From: Corynebacterium sp. MSK041
Lineage (GTDB): Bacteria > Actinomycetota > Actinomycetes > Mycobacteriales > Mycobacteriaceae
Assembly (NCBI RefSeq): GCF_030232265.1
Contig: NZ_JASPJK010000007.1
Span: 54,925 to 118,924, forward strand
DNA: 64,000 nucleotides
Reading direction: 5' to 3'
The translations under genes and the position numbers were made by a program. Numbering within the stretch: position 1 is the stretch's first letter; the number at the start of each line of letters is the position of its first letter. The notes beneath the pieces are model-generated. The model ran no database searches. It saw only the letters and a program-made list of their open reading frames with translations, and was not told the origin of the DNA. Positions 1-8,138 of this stretch are shown piece by piece.

Positions 1-2
1 TT

Positions 3-890
3 GAGTACAAGTTCATCGTGTCCAACAACGGCAACGTGACCGTTAAGGATGTCAAGGTTGAGGATCCGCAGGTCGATAACCTTGATTGTGGTGACAGCAG
101 TACAACGCTGGCGCCGGGTGAGTCGCTTGAGTGCACTGCGTCGCATGTCCTGACCGATGAGGACGTCAAGGATAAGACCGAGTACGTCAACACGGCTAAG
201 GCCACCGGTTCCACGACGCCGGGTGATCCGGTTGAGTCGAACGAGGACGAGGCCAAGGTCAAGCTTGGTACTCAGAAGCTGGAGCTGAAGAAGGCAGTCC
301 AGGACAAGAAGGACAGCTACAAGGTTGGTGAGAAGGTCACCTACGTCTTCACCGTGACTAACACTGGCAAGCTCACCTTGAGCAACATCAAGGTTGATGA
401 TGAAATGCTCAAGGAAGCCAATGTTGACGTCACCTGTGAGGAGACCACCCTCGCACCGGGTGCTTCCACCACCTGCACCTCCGGTGAGTACACCGTGACT
501 GAGGCCGATGGGGTCGCCGGTGAAGTGGTGAACACGGCCGAGGCCACAGGCTCCACGCCAACGGGTAAGCAGGTTAAGTCGAACGAGGATAAGGCAAAGA
601 TCAAGGTAGAGAAGCCGAGCAAGCCGAAGCCTCCTACGCCTGGCAGCCCGATCGATCCGACGCCTGGCAACCCGAACCAGCCGGGTGGCCCGACCCCGGG
701 TGAGCCCGGCCAGCCGCCACAGGTGAATGCTCCGGAGGCTGGTGAACCTGGCAAGCCGCAGGATCAGGGCGGTGAGAAGTCGTCCCTGGCTCGTACGGGC
801 GCTAGCGTTATCGGCGCTGTGCTTGCAGGTCTGGCACTGGTAGCCGTTGGCGGAATGCTGGTGTTCGGAAGCCGCAGGCGCCGTAACTAA
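3..890 (+). CDS. Sortase-anchored surface protein with DUF11-like repeats (C-terminal part)
   Basis: The frame is open from the first bases of the window, so the true start lies upstream. The visible 295 or so residues hold about two and a half Ig-like repeats of the DUF11/DUF7507 kind: VTNTG near the repeat start, LAPGxS followed by a Cys, then a closing NTAxATG. These are typical stalk modules of surface adhesins or pilus-like proteins. A Pro/Gly/Lys-rich spacer follows, then an LPXTG-type sorting signal (LARTG), one hydrophobic segment and the basic tail RRRRN. Export and sortase attachment to the wall follow from this architecture. What the missing N-terminus binds cannot be judged. Confidence 0.88.
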   Translation, partial: EYKFIVSNNGNVTVKDVKVEDPQVDNLDCGDSSTTLAPGESLECTASHVLTDEDVKDKTEYVNTAKATGSTTPGDPVESNEDEAKVKLGTQKLELKKAVQDKKDSYKVGEKVTYVFTVTNTGKLTLSNIKVDDEMLKEANVDVTCEETTLAPGASTTCTSGEYTVTEADGVAGEVVNTAEATGSTPTGKQVKSNEDKAKIKVEKPSKPKPPTPGSPIDPTPGNPNQPGGPTPGEPGQPPQVNAPEAGEPGKPQDQGGEKSSLARTGASVIGAVLAGLALVAVGGMLVFGSRRRRN

Positions 891-931
891 AGCGCAACTA
901 GTGTGCAGTAGCTAACCAGCTGCGCTAACGC

Positions 932-976
932 GCAAGGGCCGGTAGCACCCGATGAGGTGCCGCCGGCCCTTTTGCG
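932..976 (+). terminator. Rho-independent terminator of the surface protein gene
   Basis: A long GC-rich inverted repeat (AAGGGCCGG...GCACC paired with GGTGC...CCGGCCCTT) begins about 40 bases after the stop codon. It encloses a short CGATGA loop and ends in CTTTTGCG. Confidence 0.8.
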
Positions 977-1028
977 TCTACCCCGAAGCATGTGTAGTGG
1001 CACAGCTCCGATTGATCAACAACGTTGA

Positions 1029-1049
1029 GCGCTCATTAAAAGTGAGCGC
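1029..1049. promoter_or_regulatory. Perfect 7-bp inverted repeat upstream of gluQ
   Basis: GCGCTCA and TGAGCGC are separated by TTAAAAG in the leader region about 70 bases before gluQ. It could be an operator or a small hairpin. No run of T follows, so a terminator is unlikely. Confidence 0.3.
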
Positions 1050-1102
1050 CATCGGGGGGGCTAGTGCAGGCTTTGCTGGGTGGTCTGGTGTGCGCGGCGC
1101 AA

Positions 1103-1108
1103 TATCAT
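1103..1108 (+). promoter_or_regulatory. Candidate -10 box (TATCAT) of a leaderless gluQ transcript
   Basis: TATCAT ends 7 bases before the gluQ ATG and no Shine-Dalgarno sequence is present. This is the spacing expected for a leaderless mRNA, a common class in corynebacteria. No convincing -35 box is seen. Confidence 0.4.
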
Positions 1109-1115
1109 TGCAGGC

Positions 1116-2039
1116 ATGCAGTACTCACAATCCGCCGGCCGTTATGCCCCGAGTCCGAGTGGGGATCTCCACTGTGGCAATCTTCGTACGGCGCTTCTCG
1201 CGTGGCTGTTTGCGCGGCAGTCGGGCCGGGCGTTTTACATGCGGGTGGAGGATATTGATTCGGAGCGTTCCAGCATGGAGTCGGCGCGCCGCCAAATGGA
1301 GGACCTCGCGGCGTTGGGTCTTGAGTGGGATGAGCCGGTGGTCTACCAGCATGAGCGGGGTGCCGCGTATGCGGAGGCGCTGGCCACGCTGGACACGTAT
1401 GAGTGTTACTGCACCCGCCGCGATATCCGGGAGGCTGCGTCCGCGCCGCATGTCCAGCCAGGGATGTATCCAGGCACGTGCAGGGATCTCACAGAAGAGC
1501 AGCGTGCTTATCGACGTTCCCAGCTCTCCTCCCAAGGCCGCCTCCCCGCCATCCGCCTGCGCGCACACGTAGGGGAGTGGACCGTCACCGACTATTACAG
1601 GGGTGAGTTCACCGGCCCGGTCGATGACGTGATTCTGAAGCGTGGCGGAAACGTGAAACAAGCGCAGGCAGGGGACTGGGCGTACAACCTCGCCGTCGTG
1701 GTGGATGACGGTTACCAGAACATCGATCAGATCGTACGGGGCGATGATCTTCTGGGTTCCGCGCCTGCGCAGGCGTATCTAGCGCATGAGCTGGGACTGC
1801 CCCAACCGCAGTACGTGCATGTTCCGCTGGTGGTGAACGCGAAGGGGGAGCGGTTGGCCAAGCGCGATGGCGCGGTCACGCTGCGGGAGATCCTGGAGGG
1901 TAACCCGGGTTCTACTGTGGCTGACGTACTTGGCCAGCTCGCTGCCTCGCTTGGCATTGAAGGCGTGACCAGTGCTGATGGGCTGCTGGAAAGGTTTGAT
2001 CCTCGTGCACTGCCCCTTGAGCCCTACGTCTGGGCGTGA
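1116..2039 (+). CDS. gluQ: Glutamyl-Q tRNA(Asp) synthetase
   Basis: This 307-residue protein matches the truncated glutamyl-tRNA synthetase family (GluQRS), which transfers glutamate to queuosine in the anticodon of tRNA-Asp. It has the class I nucleotide-binding motif as HCGN within [11 protein letters not shown], the N-terminal Rossmann core, and four putative zinc ligands (CYC, then Y and C about 20 residues later). The KMSKS-like site is LAKRDG. The anticodon-binding domain of full GluRS is absent, as usual for the family. The ATG at 1116 is preferred over an upstream GTG at 1080 because the homologous N-terminus begins near here and a -10 box sits 7 bases upstream. Confidence 0.88.
   Translation: MQYSQSAGRYAPSPSGDLHCGNLRTALLAWLFARQSGRAFYMRVEDIDSERSSMESARRQMEDLAALGLEWDEPVVYQHERGAAYAEALATLDTYECYCTRRDIREAASAPHVQPGMYPGTCRDLTEEQRAYRRSQLSSQGRLPAIRLRAHVGEWTVTDYYRGEFTGPVDDVILKRGGNVKQAQAGDWAYNLAVVVDDGYQNIDQIVRGDDLLGSAPAQAYLAHELGLPQPQYVHVPLVVNAKGERLAKRDGAVTLREILEGNPGSTVADVLGQLAASLGIEGVTSADGLLERFDPRALPLEPYVWA
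1506..1516 (-). repeat. Iterated 11-mer copy in gluQ
   Basis: Here the coding strand reads GCT TAT CGA CGT (Ala-Tyr-Arg-Arg), a different frame from the usual Leu-Ile-Asp. The sequence constraint is therefore on DNA, not protein. Confidence 0.8.
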
Positions 2040-2043
2040 AAAC

Positions 2044-2078
2044 AAAAATTCCCCCAGCCGCATGGGCTGAGGGATTTT
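2044..2078. terminator. Bidirectional terminator between gluQ and tRNA-Ser
   Basis: The hairpin CCCCCAGCC-GCAT-GGGCTGAGGG is flanked by AAAATT on the left and ATTTT on the right. It can therefore stop transcription from gluQ on the plus strand and from tRNA-Ser on the minus strand. Confidence 0.75.
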
Positions 2079-2079
2079 G

Positions 2080-2165
2080 CGGAGGATGTGGGATTTGAAC
2101 CCACGAGGGTCGTGAAACCCGCACGCGTTCCAGGCGTGTGACATAGGCCGCTAGTCGAATCCTCC
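2080..2165 (-). tRNA. tRNA-Ser (anticodon GGA)
   Basis: On the minus strand the acceptor stem GGAGGAT pairs with ATCCTCC. The anticodon stem CACGC/GCGTG encloses loop CTGGAAC, giving anticodon GGA. A long variable arm and the T-loop GGTTCAAATCC are present. At 86 nt this is class II size as expected for serine. The full CCA is not encoded. Confidence 0.95.
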
Positions 2166-2246
2166 AAGCGACTACCTGCTTGCGCAGTGTCGAGCTATCA
2201 CTTTAGCGGATGGGCCGGAGGGGACAAAATTGGTGGTTGGGGTGGG

Positions 2247-2257
2247 CGTCGATAAGC
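2247..2257 (+). repeat. Iterated 11-mer CGTCGATAAGC, intergenic copy
   Basis: This copy lies between tRNA-Ser and the SRP RNA and is followed by GAAAAGG. It is one of 18 exact copies in the window and one of three outside genes. Confidence 0.8.
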
Positions 2258-2309
2258 GAAAAGGGTGATTTTTGAAGACGGTGAGAGGAACTACTACACT
2301 CGGGCGCAG

Positions 2310-2397
2310 GATCTCACGCGGTGCTTATCTTGTGAACTCCCCCAGGGCGGGAACGCAGCAAGGGTCAACGAGCTCTGGCAGGTGCGTGGGGTCCCCT
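2310..2397 (+). ncRNA. ffs: Signal recognition particle RNA (4.5S type)
   Basis: The diagnostic SRP RNA apical core is present: CCCCCAGGGCGGGAACGCAGCAAGGGT, containing the GGAA-type tetraloop and the asymmetric AGCA internal loop. It is flanked by arms CTCACGC and GCGTGGGG that pair to close the rod. The RNA binds Ffh and helps target membrane proteins. Ends are estimated from the outermost pairing. T-rich sequence (CCCCTTATTTT) just after 2397 fits a terminator. Confidence 0.88.
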
Positions 2398-2484
2398 TAT
2401 TTTGCCCACAGGGGGTAGGGGTGTGGGCGTGGCGCATGTACTCTGGGCGGAGTAAATGAATCCACTCCAAAAGGAAGTGATCCC

Positions 2485-3756
2485 ATGTCCTTGCTTGATT
2501 TGGATACCGCTGCGCGCGAAGAGCTCACCACGAAGGTACGGGAAGAGTATGAGGCGCTGAAGGCCCGCAACCTCAACCTTGATTTGACGCGCGGTAAGCC
2601 GTCGACGGAGCAGCTGGATCTGAGCGATGATCTGCTGGAACTGCCCGGTAAGGACACGTATGTGGACGCCACGGGCACAGACGTGCGTAATTACGGCAAC
2701 CTGCAGGGCATTAAGGACATCCGTGAGATCTGGGGTGAGCTCATTGGTGTGCCGGCGGAGAACCTGTATGCGGGTGATGCTTCCTCGCTGAATATCATGT
2801 TTGACCTGATCAGCTGGTCTTACGCTTTTGGCAACAATGACTCGCAGCGCCCGTGGAGCGCAGAGGAGACCGTGAAGTGGATCTGCCCAGTGCCGGGGTA
2901 TGACCGCCACTTTGCCATCACCGAGAAGTTCGGATTTGAGATGATCACGGTGCCCATGCTCGAGGACGGCCCGGATGCGGATGCCGTCGCGGAGCTAGTC
3001 AAGGACCCGGCAGTCAAGGGCATGTGGGTTGTGCCGATGTTTGCTAATCCGACGGGTGCCACCGTGTCCGAGGAGGTTGTGCGCAAGCTCGCCTCGATGG
3101 AGACAGCAGCGCCAGACTTCCGCATCGTGTGGGATAACGCGTATGCCGTGCACACCTTCACAGAGGATTTCCCGCCGATTATCGACGTCCTTTCGGCCTC
3201 CGCCGAAGCCGGCAACCCGAACCGCTTCTGGGTGATGAGCTCCACATCCAAGATCACCCACGCTGGTGCCGGTGTGGCTTTCTTCGCCGCCTCCAAGGAG
3301 GACCTGGACTGGTACGCCTCCGTCGCGGGTATTCGCGGCATTGGTCCGAACAAGATCAACCAGCTGGCACACGCGAAGTTCTTTGGCAGCGCGGATGGTG
3401 TGCGCGCTCTCATGCAGAAGCATGCGCAGATCCTTGCCCCCAAGTTTGAGGCAGTGCTCGAGATCCTCGAACGTCGCCTGGGCGAGTACAACGTCGCGCG
3501 ATGGACCACCCCGACTGGCGGCTACTTCATCTCCCTCGACGTCATTGACGGCACCGCCACCCGCGTGTGGGAACTCGCCCGCGAAGCCGGCATCACGCTG
3601 ACCAAGGCCGGCTCCGCCTTCCCGAAGGGGGAGGACCCGAATGATCGCAACATTCGCCTTGCGCCCTCGCTTCCGCCTATCGACGAAGTCCGCACCGCCA
3701 TGGACGGCGTAGCCACCTGCGTCCTGCTCGCCGCACTGGAGAAGCTCGAAGCCTAA
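2485..3756 (+). CDS. aspT: Aspartate aminotransferase (AspT type)
   Basis: The 423-residue PLP enzyme interconverts aspartate and 2-oxoglutarate with oxaloacetate and glutamate. It closely resembles C. glutamicum AspT as I recall it (LTRGKPS, DASSLNIMFD, WICPVPGYDRHF, MWVVPMFANPTG). The PLP-binding lysine is K256 in SSTSKIT, the acidic PLP-ring partner is in WDNAYA, and the substrate-carboxylate Arg is in the C-terminal NIRLAPSLPP. The start follows the strong ribosome site AAGGAAGTG. The next gene overlaps its stop as TAATG, so the two are probably translationally coupled. Confidence 0.93.
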   Translation: MSLLDLDTAAREELTTKVREEYEALKARNLNLDLTRGKPSTEQLDLSDDLLELPGKDTYVDATGTDVRNYGNLQGIKDIREIWGELIGVPAENLYAGDASSLNIMFDLISWSYAFGNNDSQRPWSAEETVKWICPVPGYDRHFAITEKFGFEMITVPMLEDGPDADAVAELVKDPAVKGMWVVPMFANPTGATVSEEVVRKLASMETAAPDFRIVWDNAYAVHTFTEDFPPIIDVLSASAEAGNPNRFWVMSSTSKITHAGAGVAFFAASKEDLDWYASVAGIRGIGPNKINQLAHAKFFGSADGVRALMQKHAQILAPKFEAVLEILERRLGEYNVARWTTPTGGYFISLDVIDGTATRVWELAREAGITLTKAGSAFPKGEDPNDRNIRLAPSLPPIDEVRTAMDGVATCVLLAALEKLEA

Positions 3757-4301
3757 TGGCACCCGAAGAAAGACTCGAGTGGCTCACCAGTGTGCTGGGC
3801 CCACTCGACGTGGCAGATGCCGGCGGTGGTTTCCTCATCGGCGTGTCTACCGATGTCCCCGCTGCCGTAAGCGTGGGCTTTAGCGATGTGGACAGTGGCC
3901 TGATAGTGGACGGGCCGGATGCTGATTCTGAGCACCCGACGGACGTGCGCTGTGAGATCATTTGTGCCGCGTCCGGCGCCAGCCCTGAACAGCGCGCCAT
4001 CGCGGTAGCAAGAGCATGGCACGCACTAGTGGATACCAACACACCCGCCCAGCCGGAGACATTCCTGCCGGGGCTAGTAGATGACCCGGCACTGGCCATC
4101 CACCACGGCCTGTTGCGTGAACCGCAGATCTTCGACCGCGGCACGCCGATGGTGACTGAGCCCGGTCGTATGACGCTGCTCTTGGAACTGGTGCTGCTCA
4201 CCGATGGGGAGTACTCCATCGCCGCTGAACAGGGCCTTGACGTGCTAGAGCGCCGCTTACGCCGCCGCAGCACGGACCTGGGGGACTGGAACCGCGATTA
4301 G
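3756..4301 (+). CDS. Conserved hypothetical protein, coupled to aspT
   Basis: This acidic, soluble 181-residue protein has no signal peptide or membrane segment. Its ATG overlaps the aspT stop (TAATG), implying translational coupling. The C-terminal part (MTLLLELVLLTDGEYSIAAEQG, then LDVLERRL) is faintly reminiscent of suppressor-of-fused (SUFU) domain proteins of bacteria, which often end in a leucine-rich LLPLTDxE stretch; that is only a guess. A gene in this position next to aspT also exists in C. glutamicum as I recall. No catalytic motif is visible. Confidence 0.7.
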   Translation: MAPEERLEWLTSVLGPLDVADAGGGFLIGVSTDVPAAVSVGFSDVDSGLIVDGPDADSEHPTDVRCEIICAASGASPEQRAIAVARAWHALVDTNTPAQPETFLPGLVDDPALAIHHGLLREPQIFDRGTPMVTEPGRMTLLLELVLLTDGEYSIAAEQGLDVLERRLRRRSTDLGDWNRD

Positions 4302-4315
4302 GCCATCTGACGCTA

Positions 4316-4960
4316 CTAGCTGATCCCTCGTTCAGACAGGTACATGAGGATCGCGCGGACGCGGCGGTTCTCCTCATCCGGTGTGAGACCGAGTTTGGCG
4401 AAAATACTGGACACATGCTTGGCCACCGCGGCGCCAGAGAAATAGAGCTTCCCGGCGATCTCGGCATTGGACAGGCCTTCGGCCATGAGCTCGAGGACCT
4501 CGCGCTCGCGTGGGGTGAGCGTGGTCAGCCAACGTGAGCTGGCGGCCATGAGCTCACTGGCGACATCGGGGTCGATGACCACGCCACCGCTGGCGACGGT
4601 CTCGCATGCCTGGACGAAGTCTTTCACCTCGGCAACGCGGTCTTTGAGCAGGTAGCCGGTCCCGCCGTCGCCACCGGAGAACAATTCGCGCGCATAAGCA
4701 GGCGCGACATATTGGGATAAGACGAGCACATTGACAGGGCCCTGCTCGCGCAGCGCGAGGGCTGCTTGGAGTCCATCGTCGCGCATGGTGGGTGGCATGC
4801 GGACATCAGTGATGACCAAATCGGGGGAGTGCGCCGCCACGGCGTCCGGTAGAGCCGCGGCATCCCCAACCTGCTCAACGACCTCGTGGGCGCGCCGAGT
4901 CAGCAGACCCGCGACACCTTCGCGTAGCAGAGCGGAATCATCAGCGATCACGATCTTCAT
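4316..4960 (-). CDS. NarL/LuxR-family response regulator
   Basis: The 214-residue protein has an N-terminal receiver domain with acidic pocket D7-D8, phosphoacceptor D52 (ITDVRMPP) and the conserved Lys in LLKDR. A LuxR-type helix-turn-helix spans about residues 145-205 (LTPREREVLELMAEGLSNAEIA). Its start overlaps the kinase stop as ATGA, so kinase and regulator are one operon. A perfect 20-bp palindrome in the divergent promoter region upstream of the kinase is a plausible target. The likely regulated genes are the divergent ABC transporter and the operon itself. Confidence 0.92.
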   Translation of the reverse strand: MKIVIADDSALLREGVAGLLTRRAHEVVEQVGDAAALPDAVAAHSPDLVITDVRMPPTMRDDGLQAALALREQGPVNVLVLSQYVAPAYARELFSGGDGGTGYLLKDRVAEVKDFVQACETVASGGVVIDPDVASELMAASSRWLTTLTPREREVLELMAEGLSNAEIAGKLYFSGAAVAKHVSSIFAKLGLTPDEENRRVRAILMYLSERGIS

Positions 4961-5640
4961 GGTGCAAGTCCACTTTCTCCTCGGTACAGCAGCAACGGTA
5001 TCCGTGCGGTGATGGTGGTAGGTCCACCGTGGGGTGAATTCACCTCTACGGACCCGCCGAATGCAGCGATGCGTTCTCTCATGCCGTCGAGTCCGCCACC
5101 ATGGACAATGCGAGCGCCACCGTCGCCGGAGTCAGTGACTGCCACATTCAACGTGTGATCGCAGGTGATCAGCACGCTGACGGACGCGCCAGGGGCATGC
5201 TTTGCGGCATTGGTCAGGGCCTCGGAAGTGAAGAAATAGGCGGCGGCGAGGACGGAGTCGTCGATAAGCGGAAGAGGGTGCGGAGCACGGACGGTGACGT
5301 GCGGGCCGTATTTGGCAGCGGCGGTTTCGACGGCTTCGATAAGTCCGCGGTCCGTCAGTTCGCGCGGGTGAATCCCGTGCACGGTGCGGCGCAGGGCATC
5401 GAGGCCGTTTTTGAGGTCGCGGGCGGCGGCGTCGAGAAGCGGGGAGTCGGTCTCAAGCTGTGCTTCGCCGAGCTTCATGGCAGCGGCCACGAAATATTGC
5501 TGCGCGCCATCGTGCAGGTCGCGCTCAATGCGCAGGCGCTCGATCTCGTACGCTTCCGCAATTTTGCGCCGGGACGCCGTGAGCTGGTGAATTGCTCGCG
5601 CCGCCTCGCGCTCGTGGTTCTTCTTCCGCCACATGCACAC
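4957..5640 (-). CDS. Soluble HisKA_3-type sensor histidine kinase
   Basis: The protein has 225-227 residues. The HisKA_3 dimerisation and phosphoacceptor helix carries H43 in ERDLHDGAQQ, the N-box is EALTNAAKHA and the glycine-rich G-box is DSGDGG...GGGLDGMRER. No membrane segment or extracellular sensor is present, unlike most DesK/LiaS-type kinases. It must therefore sense a cytoplasmic cue or work with the adjacent ABC permease, as Bce-type systems do; that is inference. The start may be the GTG at 5640 or the ATG at 5634. Confidence 0.9.
   Translation of the reverse strand: MCMWRKKNHEREAARAIHQLTASRRKIAEAYEIERLRIERDLHDGAQQYFVAAAMKLGEAQLETDSPLLDAAARDLKNGLDALRRTVHGIHPRELTDRGLIEAVETAAAKYGPHVTVRAPHPLPLIDDSVLAAAYFFTSEALTNAAKHAPGASVSVLITCDHTLNVAVTDSGDGGARIVHGGGLDGMRERIAAFGGSVEVNSPHGGPTTITARIPLLLYRGESGLAP
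5259..5269 (+). repeat. Iterated 11-mer copy inside the histidine kinase gene
   Basis: The word lies on the strand opposite the gene. Its complement is read as Leu-Ile-Asp (CTT ATC GAC). Confidence 0.8.
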
Positions 5641-5650
5641 GAGGGTAGCG

Positions 5651-5670
5651 GGGTAGTGCTAGCACTACCC
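5651..5670. promoter_or_regulatory. Perfect 20-bp palindrome between kinase and ABC transporter genes
   Basis: GGGTAGTGCT is followed directly by its exact complement AGCACTACCC. It sits 11-30 bases upstream of the kinase start and 56-75 bases upstream of the ABC ATPase. The position and dyad symmetry suit an operator for the response regulator encoded here. Confidence 0.55.
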
Positions 5671-5725
5671 GTATTTGGGAGCCTGCGCCATGGTGGCGAC
5701 GCGCAGCAGGCGGTGAAATGGAACC

Positions 5726-6406
5726 ATGCTTGAACTGAACGACATCACTAAATCATTCACCCAGCAACGGGTCCTCCAAGGCATCAGCCTGAACATCGCG
5801 CCCGGCGAATCTGTCGCCATCATGGGCCCGTCCGGCTCCGGCAAGTCGACGCTGTTGCACTGCATGTCGGGGGTGCTCGTGCCCGACCACGGTGAGGTCC
5901 GCTTCACCGGGCGCGATATCGCACAGCTTAACGACGCAGACCGGTCCCAACTCCGCCTCGACCACTTCGGCTTCATCTTCCAGGACGGGCAGCTCATGCC
6001 TGAGCTGACTGCGAAAGAGAATGTGGCGCTGCCGCAGATCATGCGTGGTGAATCCCGCGCGAAGGCTCACGCGGAGGCTACAGACATGCTCACCCGCCTG
6101 GGCTTGGGGGACTATGTGAATCGCTTCCCAGGCCAGCTCTCCGGCGGGCAGAGCCAGCGCGTCGCCATTGCGCGTGCCCTGGCTGGTCCGCCATCCGTGG
6201 TCTTTGCCGACGAGCCGACCGCCGCTCTCGACCAGGCCACCGGCCACGAGGTGATGCAGCAGATCACTGCTGTTGCACAAAAATTCGGAGTGACGCTCGT
6301 GCTGGTCACCCACGACCCGAAGATCGCCCAATGGTGCGACCGCCGGATCGAAATCCGCGATGGCCTCATCCACTCCGAAGGCGCCACGAAGGCGGTGCAG
6401 GCATGA
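5726..6406 (+). CDS. ABC transporter ATP-binding protein (MacB/LolD/BceA type)
   Basis: The 226-residue ATPase has Walker A GPSGSGKST, Q-loop FQDGQLMPELT, signature LSGGQSQR, Walker B VVFADEP and the switch His in VTHD. This set is typical of ATPases partnering FtsX-like permeases in lipoprotein or antimicrobial-peptide handling. It overlaps the permease gene as ATGA and is divergent from a two-component system, an arrangement common for envelope-stress or peptide-resistance modules. Confidence 0.93.
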   Translation: MLELNDITKSFTQQRVLQGISLNIAPGESVAIMGPSGSGKSTLLHCMSGVLVPDHGEVRFTGRDIAQLNDADRSQLRLDHFGFIFQDGQLMPELTAKENVALPQIMRGESRAKAHAEATDMLTRLGLGDYVNRFPGQLSGGQSQRVAIARALAGPPSVVFADEPTAALDQATGHEVMQQITAVAQKFGVTLVLVTHDPKIAQWCDRRIEIRDGLIHSEGATKAVQA

Positions 6407-7794
6407 GCGCAATGACACTGATGACCGCTGCGCAGTCCTCCTCCAGTGAGGGCCGCGCACAACGCCAGACCGGCGAACGTTGGGTCCGTGCCTTGGCGCT
6501 CGTGGCATTCTCGGTGTCCACCTGGATCCTGTGCACCCTGGCTGCCGGAACATGGATGTTCGCGCAACGCATGTGGCACCCGCATGAAGCGGTGAAAGCC
6601 ATCGAAGCAGACCTCGGCGGTCCAATTACATTGAGCTACGTCTTCCTCGCTCTCTTCGCATCACTACTGGTGGTACCAACCTTGCTCGGCCTGCTTACTC
6701 AGGCTGCGCGTGCGAATCTCGGCGGCCGCGAAGGGCAGTTGGCGATCCTGCGCCTGATCGGTGCGACCTCCGGCCAAGTGCGCGGAATGATGATTCTCGA
6801 TGCGTTGCGCCAGGCACTTGTCGGCCTCGGGGTTGGCACTGTGCTGTACCTGGTCAGCGTTCCGGCGTGGTCGCTGCTCACCTTCCAGGAAAAGCAGATC
6901 AGTACCTGGGAGATGTTCACCTGGTGGGTCGTGCCTGTCGCCTGGATCGTGGTGCTCGCTTTAGCCGCCGCGTCCGTGTGGCTGGCTCTACGCCGCGTGG
7001 CCGTTACCCCACTGGGCGTGACCAAGAAGACTCCGCCAAAGGGACAAAGCTTGATCACCCTGGTCAGCTCTGTCGTGGCCATGATTGTCTTGTACCGTTA
7101 CTTGAGCGCGCTAACGCTCGCCCCGGGGGCCGATGCCGCCGAATTCATCATGGTGCTCGTCATCGTTGCCGGTGTGTTGACGGTCAACGCTCTCATCGCC
7201 GTCGGCGTGATCCAGTTGATCGCCCGATTCAGCTACCTGCTTCCTGGCTCCGCCAACTACGTGGCCACTCGTCGTGTCGGACGTGGTGCAAAGACAACGT
7301 GGAAGCGTGTCGCGGCGTTGTACTTCCTTGCATTCACCGCTGGCTTCTGTAGCTGGATTTCTGCCCTTCCAGAAGTGGAAGAGGATCCGGCCCTAAAGAT
7401 GATCACCGTCGATATTCCCGCTGGTGTGGCCCTCACCGCGATCTTCGGTGCCATTCTTCTCGTCGCCTCTACACTGCTTACTCAGGCATTGGCAGTGGTG
7501 GAGCAGAAACATTTGACCAAGTCCCTCTACTTCATTGGTGCGCCCGCGAAATACCACACCTCCGTGGCCATCCGGGAGATCGGCGTACCGATGGCCCTGG
7601 TCACCCTATTGGGCTTCGGCATGGGCAACCTGCTGGGCTCCGTCATGGTCGCCGTTCCCGTCGACGTGTTACCCCAGCTCACCCTCTTCGCAGCGCTGAT
7701 CTTGCTTGTGCTCGCAGGCTGCATTGCCGCCGTCGCCGCCACGGGCAAGCTCCGCGAGCGGGTGCTGGCCGAGACCGGTCGCCTCAACGACTAG
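6403..7794 (+). CDS. FtsX-like ABC transporter permease
   Basis: The 463-residue membrane protein shows about eight hydrophobic segments: one near the N-terminus (LALVAFSVSTWILCTL), a cluster at residues about 80-210, a second cluster around 230-300 and a C-terminal group. The first FtsX-like loop carries LAILRLIGATSGQVR, and VEQKHLTKSLYFIGAP is the matching motif of the second half. The start is the ATG overlapping the ATPase stop; upstream in-frame sequence belongs to that gene. No large extracellular domain is visible. Substrate is unknown. Confidence 0.88.
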   Translation: MSAMTLMTAAQSSSSEGRAQRQTGERWVRALALVAFSVSTWILCTLAAGTWMFAQRMWHPHEAVKAIEADLGGPITLSYVFLALFASLLVVPTLLGLLTQAARANLGGREGQLAILRLIGATSGQVRGMMILDALRQALVGLGVGTVLYLVSVPAWSLLTFQEKQISTWEMFTWWVVPVAWIVVLALAAASVWLALRRVAVTPLGVTKKTPPKGQSLITLVSSVVAMIVLYRYLSALTLAPGADAAEFIMVLVIVAGVLTVNALIAVGVIQLIARFSYLLPGSANYVATRRVGRGAKTTWKRVAALYFLAFTAGFCSWISALPEVEEDPALKMITVDIPAGVALTAIFGAILLVASTLLTQALAVVEQKHLTKSLYFIGAPAKYHTSVAIREIGVPMALVTLLGFGMGNLLGSVMVAVPVDVLPQLTLFAALILLVLAGCIAAVAATGKLRERVLAETGRLND

Positions 7795-7895
7795 TGCCTC
7801 GCTGCTGTGTATGAACTGATCTGCATGAACTAGACCGCATGAACTGAGCAAATCTAGAGTGCTTTGGCCTTGAGCCAAGAGTCGGGCGAGTATTC

Positions 7896-8138
7896 CTATT
7901 CGAGGAGACGTGAATATTGTGGACGGGCTTTCATAGAGTGGATGAGCAGCTCGTCCCCGTCTTCTGCGACTACAACGACCGTCTCAAGGAGCCTGGCATG
8001 TGTGTCAAAGCCGAGTCTCAGTTCTCTCCATTGGGTCGTTTCATCGTCGAGTGGCTAGACCCATATGGGGTTCGAGGCCGCCTGAATGCCATCAGATTCT
8101 GTGATGCCATGTTTGGTGGCGGACTTCGCACATCTCAT
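7896..8138 (-). pseudogene. BrnT-like toxin gene interrupted by an amber codon
   Basis: Reading on from the antitoxin stop on the minus strand (ATGA overlap), the frame gives M-R-C-A-K-S-A-T-K-H-G-I-T-E and then meets TAG as codon 28 (complement at 8055-8057). It resumes without frame change for another 52 codons (LETVVVVAEDGDELLIHSMK, then ARPQYSRLLE) to a proper stop. Both halves look like one small toxin of the BrnT or related RNase-fold kind: KHGIT near the start and IHSMKARP near the end. A single nonsense change would explain the state. An unrelated plus-strand frame across the region is not credible. Confidence 0.7.
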
